Origin: Magnolia sinica
Taxonomy: Eukaryota > Streptophyta > Magnoliopsida > Magnoliales > Magnoliaceae
Reading direction: 5' to 3'
Length of the DNA stretch: 64,000 bases
NCBI RefSeq assembly: GCF_029962835.1
Contig: NC_080575.1
Span: forward strand, 60,491,493 to 60,555,492
Positions 22,950 to 35,191 of the stretch are shown piece after piece. A model generated the notes under the pieces. It worked only from the letters and a program-made list of their open reading frames with translations, was not told the origin of the DNA and made no database searches. Both the position numbers and the translations under genes were made by a program. Every line of letters starts with the position of its first letter. Position 1 is the stretch's first letter.

Positions 22950-25900
22950 ATAAGAAATCTCCCTTCTAAAGATCAATGCAACATTTTTAGTCCAGTCATG
23001 CAATCAATGACTATGTAACAAGATTCATGGTTCTCTAAACAAGAAGAGAAACCCATCATCTAATCTGAACACCAGCTAGGCAAGTTAACCACCGTAACTC
23101 ATCAGTTCCAGCTAGTAGTAAATGGCTTTTGATAATTGCTAGCACTGAAAATATGTATGTGATCAGATGGGGTGATTTCTCAAAAATAGGAGGGAAAAAA
23201 CAGCATTTTCGACCAAATAGAACCCTAACTTGTTTTTATGGATATTCCAGGTGGCTCAACTCTACTTTGTGACATCAGAATAACATTATGAAATACTATA
23301 TGTGGTTGTATACACCTATATTTTGATAATTTATAAAATTGGGTGTTTTTTAGTGCAATTCTCAAGTTTTTCCGACTTGCTTCTAAAAGCTCAATTGCCT
23401 TGCGCTCCTTCAATGAGACCGGCACATTGTTGGTAGAGACAGGTGCAAAATTCAGTCATTTTAAATCTGAATTTCTATGCTTCAAGGAGCCTGTCCATTG
23501 ACAGGTCGACCACTCCACCTCGAACATATTAAGAATGCACCACCAAACCCCTGAGAGAATGATCAGTGAATTATGGGATAGCTAAAAGAATCCCCAATGG
23601 CAGACACTCCAAGAAGCTTCATATAGAGGACCGAACAGTAAATCCAAGTGATTTCCACAATCTGATTCTTTTATTGATTCCTGAAAACAGGATGAACATG
23701 CCTTCCCAAGAGAGAGTTGGGCAAAAGAAATGATCTGTTAATCACTATGATTCCTTTTCAAACAACTCCCCCCCCCCCCCCCCTTGGGGCACACACATGC
23801 ATAGGACAACCATCCATCAAAATTACAGAGCGAACCTATAGACATCCCAAAGAGAAGTTGGAATGGGCAATAATCGCACCATGCTTCCTCCTAGAATAGA
23901 ATTTCTAGGACCATTCCCTTCACCATATTCAGTTCCTTCATTGCAAAAGTCTCCACTTTCTGAATGGTTCTCCAAGCTCCTGCCGTTCTATAGGTGGGGC
24001 ACGGGCAAGGACTGCACTATTATCCCTAAGGCTATATTCGGCCCTTGTAACCTACTTCCAGAGGCTATCTTCACCTAATGCAAACCACCAAAACCATTTT
24101 CCCAATGACACGTGTTCACTGTCTTCAGCCTTCTTGTGCCCAACCCTCACATCTTCCGTTCACATACTTCTTTCCATTCTACCAAATGATACTTCCCCAT
24201 ACCAATTACCATCCACAAACAAGAGATGAGTTACTTGAAATTTTACTTAATGGTAATTATATATTAGAGATCTTGATCTATAATAGATAATTACTGCTAA
24301 CATGAACTTTGTATGTATCAGAGATCTTTATCTCTAATACATAATTACAGTTAACGAAAATGAGATGAACTCATTTTTATGCATCTACCAAACAGGGCCT
24401 AAGATGATAGTGGTGATGGTGATGGTGATGGTGAATGATTTTTTCCTTTTTTCTTTTTCTAGATTGACGGCAAGAATGAATGAAATGTTATTGAAAAGAA
24501 CAAACAAAAATACCATAGCATACACACAATTTATGAATAATTGCATCATTTGAAACAATTTAGCATTCCCAAAACAGCATTGGCCTAGGCACTCTGTGTG
24601 CAGGATTTTGCAATGTGATTCACTTATTTGAATGTGTTGACAGGAAATATCCATTCTTTGACCACCCCAAAGCATCTACAACTTATCACAGAATTGGCCC
24701 CTCACTACTAAGCCGCCAAATGCATTAGTTAGACTACCTTTGGCTTTTTGAGTACCAGAAAGAGAATTAACCTAGAGTCAAACAACATGTAAGACACCTT
24801 AGCTACATCCCACAAATGCCAACCTCAACTCAACACCCAAGATCACTAAATCGGCCTTATTATTCAATAATTGGTTGCCTACCTGACATGAATCCTCCTT
24901 GCAAGGTAAACCTAGCCAAGAACTAGCTGGTGCATTGCTATGATACTTGTGTCATTATGCATTAAACTATAAATATATTGTAACAATGTCTTGATACAAT
25001 GCGAATTCATAAATTTCATCATGCATATTATATATATATATTTATCTCTTTACTATGTTCAGAAATTTTCAATATCAGGTATGCTAACCCTCGAAGAGAG
25101 GGAAAAAAAAAACCAGAGAGAGAGAGAAGAAAAGAAATAAAATAAAAATAAAAAAGTAAGAAAGCAAGAAAGAAAGAAAGAAAATTTGATTTCATCTTTA
25201 TAATCGTATGAATACCGCCGTGGACCCAAACCTGTTTCTGTATCCAAATTATTCAAGTTGTCGAGATGCATCATATCCATATCGATCCATATTTGTACCA
25301 TTGTATCATCAAGTCCAATGACCATTGTTTTGATAAGCAAGAAATGTACAAACAACCACAAGAACTAGCACTTGTTATGGAGCAAAACAAGAAGAGAAGA
25401 AATAACAAGATGTGTTTGGATAGAGAGAAATCAAAACCATGGACGTAGAAAAGCAACAGGGAATCCTCACGAAATGGAAAGCTCATGAATTCCAACTCTA
25501 ATTTTGTCGTTTGGTTTGGAGTGCAGTTTTCTATGGAAATGTCAAAAAATTAACACTCAAACAACAGCAAGAGTTGACACTCGTAACCTTGAAAATCTAG
25601 AAAGTTTTTTGATGGTCATCGTGTCCACATTTTCAAGTAAAACCTTGGAAATGGAAAACAGTTTCCATACCTCATTGTTTTCTCAAACAGGGAAATAGTA
25701 GGTTTCAATGGAAAATGTTTCCATTTCCGAAGTATTCGACGTTCCTAACATCCCTAAAGGAAGAAGAAAATAGGGAAGGGGGGGTTGTTTGTCCATCTAT
25801 GGACCTAACAACCTGAAGAAACAAACAAAATTTGGGTGAGTTGAATAAACAAAAAGGTAAATTTTCCACGGGGCATGGGAGGCAATTTCAATGTCGTCCA

Positions 25901-26269
25901 GTTTTCTCATGAAAAACTGGGTTGTTTTAGAGTGCATATGAGCAAGCAGAGTTTTGCTAATTACATGAGAGCCTCAAGAAACCAATTTAAGCTCCTCTCA
26001 GTGGTCACCTAGTCATGTGATCTAACAATAGGAAAAAGACTGATGATATGTGAACTCAACCGGTTTTTCATCGTAGTTAATGAAAAGATGTACGAGAAAA
26101 AAGAGAGAAGAGAGTTGAGAAAGAGAATGGAAAAGGAGAAAGGGGGTTAGGGTTAGATGCCCTGCCCCCTTGCTTTTATTCACTTAAAAACCAAAAAATA
26201 AAAATACCCAAAATACCCATCACTTGTTAAAAATTGATTTATGCACCTTAGCACTCAAATATCCGCATC
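22950..26269. other. Presumed intron or upstream DNA of bL31-like gene
   Basis: No gene could be named. A purine-rich low-complexity tract lies at about 25095-25185, a poly-C run at about 23767, and (GATGGT)n-like repeats at about 24408-24435. On the minus strand about 23330-23425 reads VPVSLKERKAIELLEASRKN and LRIALKN, which looks exon-like, but I cannot assign it. The AACCCTAACCCCC motif on the minus strand near 26145-26155 resembles plant leader sequences and could mark a transcription start. Confidence 0.35.
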
Positions 26270-26789
26270 TCTCATACATATCATGCAAACATTAGGGCAA
26301 GCCAGAGACCACTTTTGCAGGTTACCATTGGTGAGGACCCGCTTCCTTCCAACCAGCCATACAAAAGCCACAACTCTAAGGGACACACCATATCTCCAGG
26401 AATAGTGAGTCTTGGCCTTCAATCCTGACTGTGTTTGCCGATTCAGACCATAGAAAGACCAGACAGAGAAGTAACCAAATTTGTGACTAAGCTAGACCAT
26501 CGCATCCCGATTCCCTTCAATGGGGTGATAGTCTGTTAAGAGATCAAGAAGCCACACAAAATCTTCCAATTCCTCGTCTCGAAGACCCCTCCTACACAAG
26601 GGAGCCCAAACCACCTAAGCCCCACATTTATAGTAGCACTGATCAACTATAATGTTTTTCCTTGGGGAAAGACTCGCATAGATGTTTGGCTAGTTTTCCA
26701 ATGCACAAGGGAAGGCTGAGATAAGTAGAGGGGAAATCATCCAGCATTACACCTAAAGACTGACACCAACCTCTTAACCTCCTCATAAG
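26270..26789 (-). mobile_element. L1-type LINE fragment, distal part, interrupted by hAT
   Basis: Minus-strand frames read DDFPSTYLSLPLCIGK near 26725, then SWRYGVSLRVVAFVWLVGRK and VLTNGNLQK near 26310-26420, the ORF2 region around the zf-RVT domain. Stops are present. The LINE breaks at 26782-26789 (CTCATAAG) and resumes at 28402 with the same octamer, where the frame continues from KSEILGIGLPYE. The hAT at 26790-28401 therefore landed in an older L1. Confidence 0.75.
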
Positions 26790-26975
26790 CAGGGTATCCC
26801 AAATCGGTTATGTATCGGCCGTAACGGTCGATACGTAACACTAACGGTGGGGCCCGTTACGTGATACGGGGGCGTAACAGGCAATGGGCCGATATTGTAA
26901 CCGTAACGGCCGTTACGGACTCGTAACGGCTGTTACGGGCCTTGAAAAAAAAAAGTTACCTTTTTCCTTTCTTTT

Positions 26976-27085
26976 CTTCTTCTTCTTCTTCTTCTTCTTC
27001 CTCTTCTCGGACAGCTGCGGCTGCAACCTTCGTTTTCTTCTTCTTCTTCTTCTTCTTCTTCTTCTTCTCTCTCTCTCTCTCTCAG
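26976..27085. repeat. (TTC)n and (TC)n tracts
   Basis: Two runs of TTC units are separated by a short non-repeat spacer and followed by (TC)n. The long low-complexity frames on both strands here are artefacts. Confidence 0.95.
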
Positions 27086-27204
27086 TTCTTTCCCTCTTTC
27101 CCTCTTTTTTCTTTTCGGTTTCCCTCTGTCCTCTATTATTTTTTTTTTGTTGCAGGTGTACCACACACCAGCTTAGTTGTTGTGTACGTGTCGCGCTAAG
27201 ACGA

Positions 27205-27725
27205 GCGCTAACACTCCTCGAGCTCCGAGTTGTACGAACGGTTCAAAGGAGATCAAAGTTATATGGGCTCCACAGTAATGTATTTATTATATCTACACCA
27301 TTCATCTATTTTTAAATATCATTTTAGAGCATTACCCAAAAAATGAATCGTATCCAAAGATCGTCTGGACCACACCAAAAATAGCAGCGGAGATGATGAT
27401 TTTCACCGTTAAACAATTCGTAGGCCCACCATAACATTTATTTTCCATCCAATCTGTTCATAAGGTCAAAAAGACCTTAATGAAGAGGAAAAACAAATTT
27501 CATATTGATCCAAAAGTTCTGTGATCCCAAAAAAGGTTTCAATGGTAGGCGTTCAATCCCCCACTACTTTTTGCAGTGTGGTCCACTTGATAATTAGATC
27601 TGTATTATTTTTCGTGTCAAGCCTTAAGACGATCTCGTCAAATGAATGGATGGTTTAGATATAACACATTCATCACGGGTGGGGCCCAAAAAACTTTGAC
27701 ACGTGTGCAACACTTCACCATCCGA
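27205..27725. mobile_element. Fold-back GGGCCCACC repeat inside hAT
   Basis: The left arm includes TATATCTACACCATTCATCT and the right arm AATGAATGGATGGTTTAGAT. The left edge around GAGCTCCGAGTTGTACGAAC matches, inverted, the edge of the repeat ending near 50665. It has no coding content. Confidence 0.7.
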
Positions 27726-28521
27726 GTCCCGCCTAATTCGAGCCCTTAAAAAATTGTACACGAGACATGTTAACTTAAAATTTACCAATTAAATTATGAA
27801 CTGCAATTGCTAACTCACAATGCCAAAATCAAATTATTTGAATAGTTTTGATTGTTATTTTGTGGACTTTTATTTTTTAAAATAGGGCTTTTGATTTTTT
27901 TCATGATTCACTATCCAATAAATGTCCACCAATACATAAGTGGTAAAATAGCAATAAATTGTATGAATTTGAGGCTAATTTGGGGCATAGATTGGTCCTT
28001 CAAGTCAGCCCGAAATTGGCAACGTCATCTACCTGAATTTAATTTCATTTTTTTAAAGAACTATTGGGAGAAAAATATTAAATTGTTAAGTATATAAATT
28101 AGATATTTAGAAAATTAAATATATGAATTTTGTAGTCAAATTCAGGTCACCTGATTCAAAAATTAATCAAACAGTCTGATACAACTTCTCACCAAAGAGT
28201 GGACCGTTACACCACCATAAACATGTTCCAATTTATAAATGAATGCATATTTGGAATGTTTAGAATATTCCGGATTTAATCCATATTTTTTTGGCAAAAA
28301 AATAAAATAAAATTGCGCCATTACGGCCCGTTACGCCCCCGTATCCATATCAGTTTTAGAGGGCACCGTTACGCCAACCGATACCGATACGGGATACCTT
28401 GCTCATAAGGAAGTCCTATGCCCAAAATCTCACTTTTCAAGCAGTTAATGTTCAGGCTTGACACCGCCTCATTGCACCACACTATCTTCCTCATGTTCTC
28501 CACCAACACATATGCTGCCTC

Positions 28522-29855
28522 CAGTGTTTTAAATAGCAGTAGCGTGTTGCGTAGCGTTCAACCCTCCGTAGCGTGTAGCGAAATAGCGTAGCGTGTAGCG
28601 TAAGCTACACAATACTTCTATTTTTTAATAAAAAAAGAAAAGAAAAATATGATAAATATTAATTAGTAAGAAAAAAGCAAAATATATAAAAGTCACATTC
28701 TTAAAAAAAAAACATGCATTACAGTGGACCCCACGCATGTGGGCCATGCCATACACACACCATAGTGGACCCGCCCATGTGGGCCATGCCATACACACAC
28801 AACAGTGGACCCCACGCATGTAGGCCATGCCATACACACACCACAATGGTCCCCACACATGTGGGCCATGCCATACACACACCATAGTGGACCCGCACAT
28901 GTGGGCCATGACATACACACACAACAGTGGACCCCATGCATGTGGGCCATGCCATACACACACCACAATGGTCCCCACGCATGTGGGCCATGCCATACAC
29001 ACACCACAGTGGACCCCACGCATGTGGGCCATGGCCGCGCATGTGGGTCATGGCATGAAACACCACAGAGGACCCCCACACGTGGGCCGTGGCATAGAAC
29101 ACTATAGTGGACCCCACGCATGTGTCCCACGTGATGGTTGGATGAGTCAAATCCATGCCATAGACACCACAGCCCCCATAAAAAGAAAAAAAATTGAAAA
29201 AAAAATGAAAAAATAACACAACATTTCAGTACAAATAAAAATAAAACTCATTAACAATGATTAAAGGGCTAAAACATGCCTTGAATAGAGATTTAATCAA
29301 CTAAAAATTGATTTTTGGGAGTTACGTGTCCACCCAGCTGCGAAAAGAGAGATACGCGATTTCTCACTTGTTTGGGCTTCAATGCTTCTGAAATTCCAGC
29401 AAGATGATGCTCGTGTAATTCCGATTGAACTCCAAAAATCGGATTTGAGAAAGGGCTCTTCGAAATCTTGGAATCAAAGCTTCAAAAATGAGGAACCTGC
29501 AGCTGCTGCGGCACCGCAATGGGGCTGTTCGAAAGCCCTAATACGATTGTTTTAAGTTTTTAAAAAAAGTCTTATAATATGAGTCTAACACCACCTACTC
29601 AAAAGGAAAGATGCCCAGTCACCACCATTTAAAAACAAGTTTTTAACTAAAATGACTATTATTTTAAAATTCTTACGGTAGTCTTGAGGTGTACGCTATA
29701 TACGCTACACGCTACTTATGTGTAGCGTACGCTACAGCCCTGGTAGGGCACGCTACTGCGTATTTATGCTATTCCGCATGCTACGTAGCGTTTTTTGTAC
29801 GCTACGCTACGTAGCGTACGCTACACGCTACGCTACCACGCTATTTAATACACTG
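28522..29855. mobile_element. Non-autonomous hAT element, inserted after the duplication
   Basis: Ends are CAGTGTTTTAAATAGC and GCTATTTAATACACTG. Flanking octamers GCTGCCTC and GCTGCCGC differ at one base. Unit 1 has the uninterrupted site TATGCTGCCTCATAGAAAA at about 12588-12606. GTAGCG/CGCTAC motifs crowd both ends, and the interior has a roughly 40-bp minisatellite but no transposase. It belongs to the same family as 21862-22941, in the opposite orientation. Confidence 0.95.
28722..29125. repeat. Minisatellite, about 40-bp unit, 9-10 copies
   Basis: Units read GTGGACCCCACGCATGTGGG then CCATGCCATACACACACCA with variants. The array produces open frames in several phases that are not genes. 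Confidence 0.93.
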
Positions 29856-30967
29856 GCTGCCGCATAGAAAAGAATGGTATCATTGGCAACTACAAGTGGG
29901 AAATCAAGGGTCCCGAGCTCCAAACTTCGAATCCACAAATACGTGCCTCCTGGCCTTCAGTCAACATTTTGCTCTAAGCTTCAACCACCACAACAAATAA
30001 AAATGGATAATGGATCCCCCTACCGTAATCCTCTCAAAGCACTAAAGAATCCTTACAGTCCAACACTGAAAACAAAAACCTATCTGACACACTCGAGCAA
30101 CCAAGCCCTCCATTTCTGACCATAGCCTAACCTCTCACGCATATAGTCCAAGAAACCCCAATCAACTTGATCGTAGGCCGTCTCGATATCCAGCTTACAC
30201 GCCACCTCCGCCGAGCCTTCCTTATGCTTAGAATCAATGCATTCATGAGCAGCAATGCATTCATGAGCAGTTAGGGCACTATTCACAATCCCCCCCCCCA
30301 ATGCACCTTGATTAACCAAGATGACTTTGGCAATTATTGCCCAAAATCTAGAAGCAAGGATTTTAGTGAAAATCTTATAGGGGCCCCCTATAAGGCTGAT
30401 ATGCCCGAAGTCCCTTCAAATTAACTGCGCCTTCGACCTTTGGCATAATAGCAATAAAAGAAGCTCCAAGTTCTTTCAACAGCCACACCTCTTGAAGAAC
30501 TCAAAGACAACTTACCAGATCTTTCTTCACCACGCTCCAAAAGACTTGGAAAAAATCAGTCGAAAATCCACAGCTTCTTTCATTTCGTACTCGGCTACTA
30601 GACGTTCAAGAGCCCTCGCATCTATCAAGGATAGAAGATCAAACTGCAGATTGTCATTGTCCAATCTTAGCTTGATCATCTTATCACTTTTCAGCAAGTT
30701 CTTGTAATTTTGTATGCAAAATGATGTCTTAAGCTTGAGCCTTCTCCCTTGGAATATTTGCTTGCTTCTCTCAAGCCAAATGACCCACACCGTGATTTGA
30801 CACACCATCTTGTATAGAAACTTTTCCTACATTACTCCAGGCCATAGATGACCATCCAAAAACCAGCTCAGTTACCTTATTTAGCATTACCCGGGCGATG
30901 CCAAACTTCTACAACACTAGAGTCCAAAACAAGGAGATTGTTTCAACCCATATATTGCCATCTTCAA

Positions 30968-31324
30968 CCTACAAACCTTATCTAACTCCCTGAGCAACAA
31001 ACCTAAGTGGTCTCTCAATATGTGTCTCTTCCATGAGATCTCCATGTACAAACACATTTTTAACATCAAGCTGAAAAAATCGCAAACTATAATTAATGGC
31101 CACAGAGATTATAACACAGATGGCAATGTATTTAGCAACAGGGAAAAAAGTCTCTGTGTAGTCCAAGCCAAGAGTCGGAATATAATGTTCAGCAACCAAA
31201 CGAGCTTATCAACCTTTCCACAATACCATCAAGCTGAAATCCATAGCACACTTGCATCCATCTCTACTGGGATAGGAATAGGAGACTTCAATACAGGACT
31301 GAGAATTTTCCAACTCAATATATA
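30968..31324 (-). mobile_element. Ty1/copia reverse transcriptase remnant, unit 2
   Basis: This is the duplicate of 13690-14045 with the same RT motifs (ETFFPVAKYIAICVI, FFQLDVKNVFVHGDL). It is broken and has no LTRs. Confidence 0.8.
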
Positions 31325-31396
31325 ACACACCACACAGGCATAAATATTACATACCGGACCCTACCCGACCACATTGCATAGCAAACGGTCTCCAAG

Positions 31397-31397
<1 letters not shown>

Positions 31398-31450
<53 letters not shown>
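31398..31450. repeat. (TA)n microsatellite, expanded
   Basis: About 27 TA units against about 16 in unit 1. Confidence 0.95.
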
Positions 31451-31454
<4 letters not shown>

Positions 31455-31837
31455 AAAATCCCAAAATAAACCATAAATGTTCATCGGAAATGAAAAATAA
31501 TTCATTAGCAGATATTAAGGGGCAAGAAAATACCTCTATCAAGCTCAAGAAGAGATCCGATCAATCAGAAAACTGAATATTTAAGCTTCGTAGTGATAGA
31601 GATGTGAAAAGGGGAAAATCTGTTTTTTTTTTTTTCTTCGTTTCAGCTCCAATGCTCTTGAAAATACGGCAAATGGAACTTCTTGCAGGATCAATTGATC
31701 GGCCAAAATCTCCTCTTCAATGGCTTTGCAGATTGAAAGAACCGGAAAATTGCATTTGGGGCCAGAGGTGTGAGCGCGTCGAGCTTTCGAAACCCTTAAA
31801 ATTTTGTGAGAGTGGATTACGTGCGGCACCGGCCTTA

Positions 31838-32612
31838 CCTAACACGGTGCGGCCCTGAGCGTGGGCCCACCTTGATGTATGTCTAGTATATCTACGCCGT
31901 CTATCCATTTTTCCAGATCATTGATCATGAGATAAAAAATGAAGCAGGTCCAAATCTTTGGTGGACCACGCTATAGGAAACAGCGGTGATTAACCATTAA
32001 AAATATCTGTGGGCCATAAAAATTTTAGATCAATCTAATATTTGTTTTTTCCCTTCATCCAGGTCGGTGTGACCTAATCAAAAAGTGGGATGGAAAATAA
32101 AAATTACGGTAGGCCCTGGAAACATTTAGGGCCTGTTTGGCCGGGCAGATCCCATGGTATTAGGAGGGATGGGATCAATTTTAAGGTAATGATAGTGGTG
32201 TTAGTGGATTGTCTTAAGATCCGTGGGATTGCTTATGTCTGGGTATGATTGGCACGCCGTGCATATCCCGGGATTTTACATTCCAATCCATCCAACCAAG
32301 GGATGGGATCAATTTTAAGGTAATGATGGTGATGTCAGTGGATTGTCTTAAGATCCATGGGATTGCTCATATCCCGGGACAAGTTCACCAGATCTGCTTG
32401 GCTCGTCATGCCTATCCCAGGATATTGCTGATCCCATCCCTCCTAATACCTTGGGATCTGCCTGGCCAAATAGGCCCTTAATGGTGGGCGTTCAATCCCA
32501 CTGTTTGCTGCAGTGTGATCCACCTGAGATTTAGATTTACTTCAGTTTTTATCGCATTCCCTCGAATGATATGGAAAGATGGACGGATAGCATGGATATA
32601 CTGCATATCCCC
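31838..32612. mobile_element. Fold-back GGGCCCACC repeat with nested MITE, unit 2
   Basis: This is the duplicate of 14538-15318. The right arm is shorter and ends near a poly-C run. Confidence 0.7.
32129..32477. mobile_element. Tourist-like MITE, unit 2
   Basis: GGGCCTGTTTGGCC and GGCCAAATAGGCCC bound the element, with TTA at 32126-32128 and 32478-32480. This is the copy that shows the target duplication cleanly. Confidence 0.88.
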
Positions 32613-32639
32613 CCCCCCGATCACGGCCACACCGCCTCA

Positions 32640-33245
32640 CCGAATTTGGAACCGTGGATTTCAAACCCTTTGGATTTTGAAATCATCCTGTTATGTTTGG
32701 CACCCTGAATTCAGGAATCCATGCATTCAGAAATCTGCATGGTATATTTATAGGGATTTGAATTTAATTGCTAAATCAATTTTAATATCTTTAATTAGTG
32801 TAGTTATGTAATGTTTGACACAATGGTTGTAATAAGCCCATTGAAATATATACTTTTTTCGAAAATGGTGAATTCGAAGTCTTGGATAGGCCACAAGCAC
32901 AAGATTACATCGAAGTGACTAACCAATAATTTTTAACCGTTGATTTACATGGACAATGTTTGAATGGCACAGATTATCATATTAAAGTAATTATAGTGAT
33001 GCAATTGATAATCTAATTGTTTTGGGATATCATCGGTGGGTCATGTGCCTAATAGATTAATAGTCTAGTGACACATGTTACACATGCAACTCTTGAAAAG
33101 ATTTTACCCGTAATCCAAGCTTTCATCTTGGATTTCAAACCCTCTCTTTAAGGGGATTAAAACCCTTTGGATTTAAAAATTAAAACTCTCAGTTATTTTA
33201 TTGTGCTAAACATATCAGGGGATTTGAAATCCCCTTCAATCCCCC
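32640..33245. mobile_element. MITE-like repeat, family D, unit 2
   Basis: This is the duplicate of 15405-16043, lacking its first part. GGATTTCAAACCC motifs remain at both ends. Confidence 0.55.
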
Positions 33246-33565
33246 CACCCGAAAAAAAAAAAAGAAGCATAGTGAGCCCATGGGCTATGCGCAAAAGCTT
33301 GGCGGAGCTGAAGAATGATGGTTATGTCATAGGGGAAGATGATTAGGATCAAATAAAATTTTAATCATTTAAACATAATTGCTTAACTTCAAGCAATGTG
33401 TAAATTAAACTAAGTAAAACAGTTTAACATAAAGGCTTCCAAGCCATTAGTGGGTCTAATTACATAAACTAAAAATGATTTGACATTCATGCAACTAATC
33501 TATAAATGATAATCGCAAGCGCACAAAGCAAATCCAGCCAGAGAACAATCTGCATTTATGTGGAA

Positions 33566-33569
<4 letters not shown>

Positions 33570-33650
<81 letters not shown>
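33570..33650. repeat. (TG)n(TA)n microsatellite, expanded
   Basis: A short TG run leads into nearly 40 TA units. Unit 1 has about 14 TA and no TG run. Confidence 0.95.
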
Positions 33651-33652
<2 letters not shown>

Positions 33653-35191
33653 TGAGACCCATAAATGAAATGAAATGATGTTATAGTGTGGTGGGATCCA
33701 TAAATGTCAGGAGTAAATGTTAAATGTATATTTAGTGGTGAGCTACACTTACTTTAACCACATTTTAATAGGCCCCACTGTATGTATACTAATATATATT
33801 TTTTGTGACATTTGAGAAACAGTTGTGAAAACTCTTAGAACCTCACTATATGATGGACCACAAGAGGTAATAATTATTTATGTGGGCCCTTCCATGGTCT
33901 ATATAGAGGGAATGATTATTTATTTGGGGATGGATTTTTCGAACATGTGAGAGAGGCATGGAACTTATTAGAAGCACTTGCCCGTCTCTTAAAATGGGGG
34001 CCTTTTGGGTCATATATGTACTAATATACAAGTGTGATATAAAATGCACAATTGACTTGGATTGAAATTACATTTTTCCCCTTTTAACTTGAGCCGTAAT
34101 AACTTGAGATTTCCATTTAAATTTTATTTCTCCATTTTATTTTTACACATTTTATATATTTAAGTGAGCATGGACACAAAACTATCATATGGGTTAGACA
34201 TGGGCAACGCTTTAGTTGGTTTTTTTTTTTTTAATTTCTATTGGATGTAGGTTCTACTTGGGCTAACTTGGAGGATTTTGGGCTAGGATTGGGCAGCATA
34301 AAGCTAGCCCTTTAACAGCTCTAACTACTTTACACTAAGTGATAAGACTATGTTAGTGCAATGATTTTTACATCTTGTTTGTCAATCACATGAGTCCATA
34401 TGTCAAGTAGTCGATTGAGCCCTTAGAAGCTGAAGAACAAAGAATTAAGAGAACACGAGCATGAAGGAGCAAAAAACATGTAAATGAGATGCCTTGGTGA
34501 CCCTAACCCTTGACCCAAAACAACCCCCGGAATCTCTAGATGATTCTTAGCCTTATCGGTAAACTTTTTTAATCATCTCCCAGCCTTAAAAGCTTAATTG
34601 AAACATGATAAGTAAGGTTGTTAGAGATACAAAGCTGTTGTGAATTTATATGCCCAAAACAACAGACTTTCGAGTGGTGCTCGTTCTCATTGAGCATATG
34701 GAACCCGACAGGTAACTCATATGTCTCCAGGAAGTTATGATTTTTTATTTTAGTTTCTTAATGGCATCGAAGACCCATCGAAGGGTCCCCTCGATGCCAT
34801 CGAAGACCACTCGATGGAATCGGGTAGCAGTGAGGAAACTATTTAGCAACAATTCAGCTGAAAATTCAATTTTCTTAATGTCATCAACAGAGTCATTTTC
34901 TACTTATTTTTTACTATTGAAACTCAAACTTTATATATAGGGCATTCGGTTTTTGGGCATTTGGATGGATTTTTTGTGCAACAGAAGCATAGGTGATTCC
35001 ATGATCATATCCATCATCTAAAGCCTCTAAGTCCATGAGATCTAATTTATCTTTCTTGTAATTCATCCCTTAAAAGAGGATTTCAACTTCAATGTTGAAG
35101 ATGAACTTGATCTCTACCTTATTCTAGATATTAAACTTGAACCTATAGTCAAATCCTTGTCTAAATCCTCTAAAACACCCATTTAGGTGAA
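33651..35191. other. Non-coding DNA and LTR-like start, unit 2
   Basis: This is the duplicate of 16401-17935. No gene is visible. The right part, from about 34615, is the start of the LTR-like stretch. Confidence 0.45.

Larger units (their letters stand above)
26790..28401. mobile_element. Non-autonomous hAT element with GTAACG subterminal arrays
   Basis: Ends are CAGGGTATCCC and GGGATACCTTG, with the perfect 8-bp duplication CTCATAAG at 26782-26789 and 28402-28409. Both subterminal regions are packed with GTAACG/CGTTAC motifs (26815-26945 and 28310-28400). The interior holds a (TTC)n tract, a fold-back repeat and AT-rich filler, with no transposase. Its right part is also present in unit 1 (12048-12473). 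Confidence 0.92.
28402..30940 (-). mobile_element. L1-type LINE fragments, unit 2, split by a hAT
   Basis: This is the duplicate of 12482-13660. The RT part sits at 28410-28521 and 29856-30319, around the hAT at 28522-29855. CKLDIETAYDQVDWGFLDYM is visible at about 30090-30200 and the WVIWLERSKQIFQG tail at about 30730-30790. Frames are broken as in unit 1, so the decay predates the duplication. Confidence 0.8.
27973..35191. repeat. Tandem duplication, block B, copy 2
   Basis: It aligns with 12048-17935. Extra length comes from the hAT at 28522-29855 and longer TA tracts. It passes straight into block A copy 3 at 35192. Confidence 0.93.

Noticed and set aside
23225-23425. Minus-strand frame VPVSLKERKAIELLEASRKN as a gene
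   Set aside because: It looks exon-like, but I cannot identify the protein, splice borders are unclear, and no companion exons were found. It is mentioned only inside the intergenic entry.
26884-27315. Long open frames over the TTC/TC region
   Set aside because: They consist of serine, phenylalanine, arginine or glutamate runs produced by microsatellites, on both strands, inside a non-coding hAT.
28722-29125. Regularly spaced repeat resembling a CRISPR array or a repeat protein gene
   Set aside because: Units are contiguous, with no unique spacers, the DNA is plant nuclear, and frames are open in several phases on both strands because the unit is near 40 bp. It is a minisatellite inside a hAT element.
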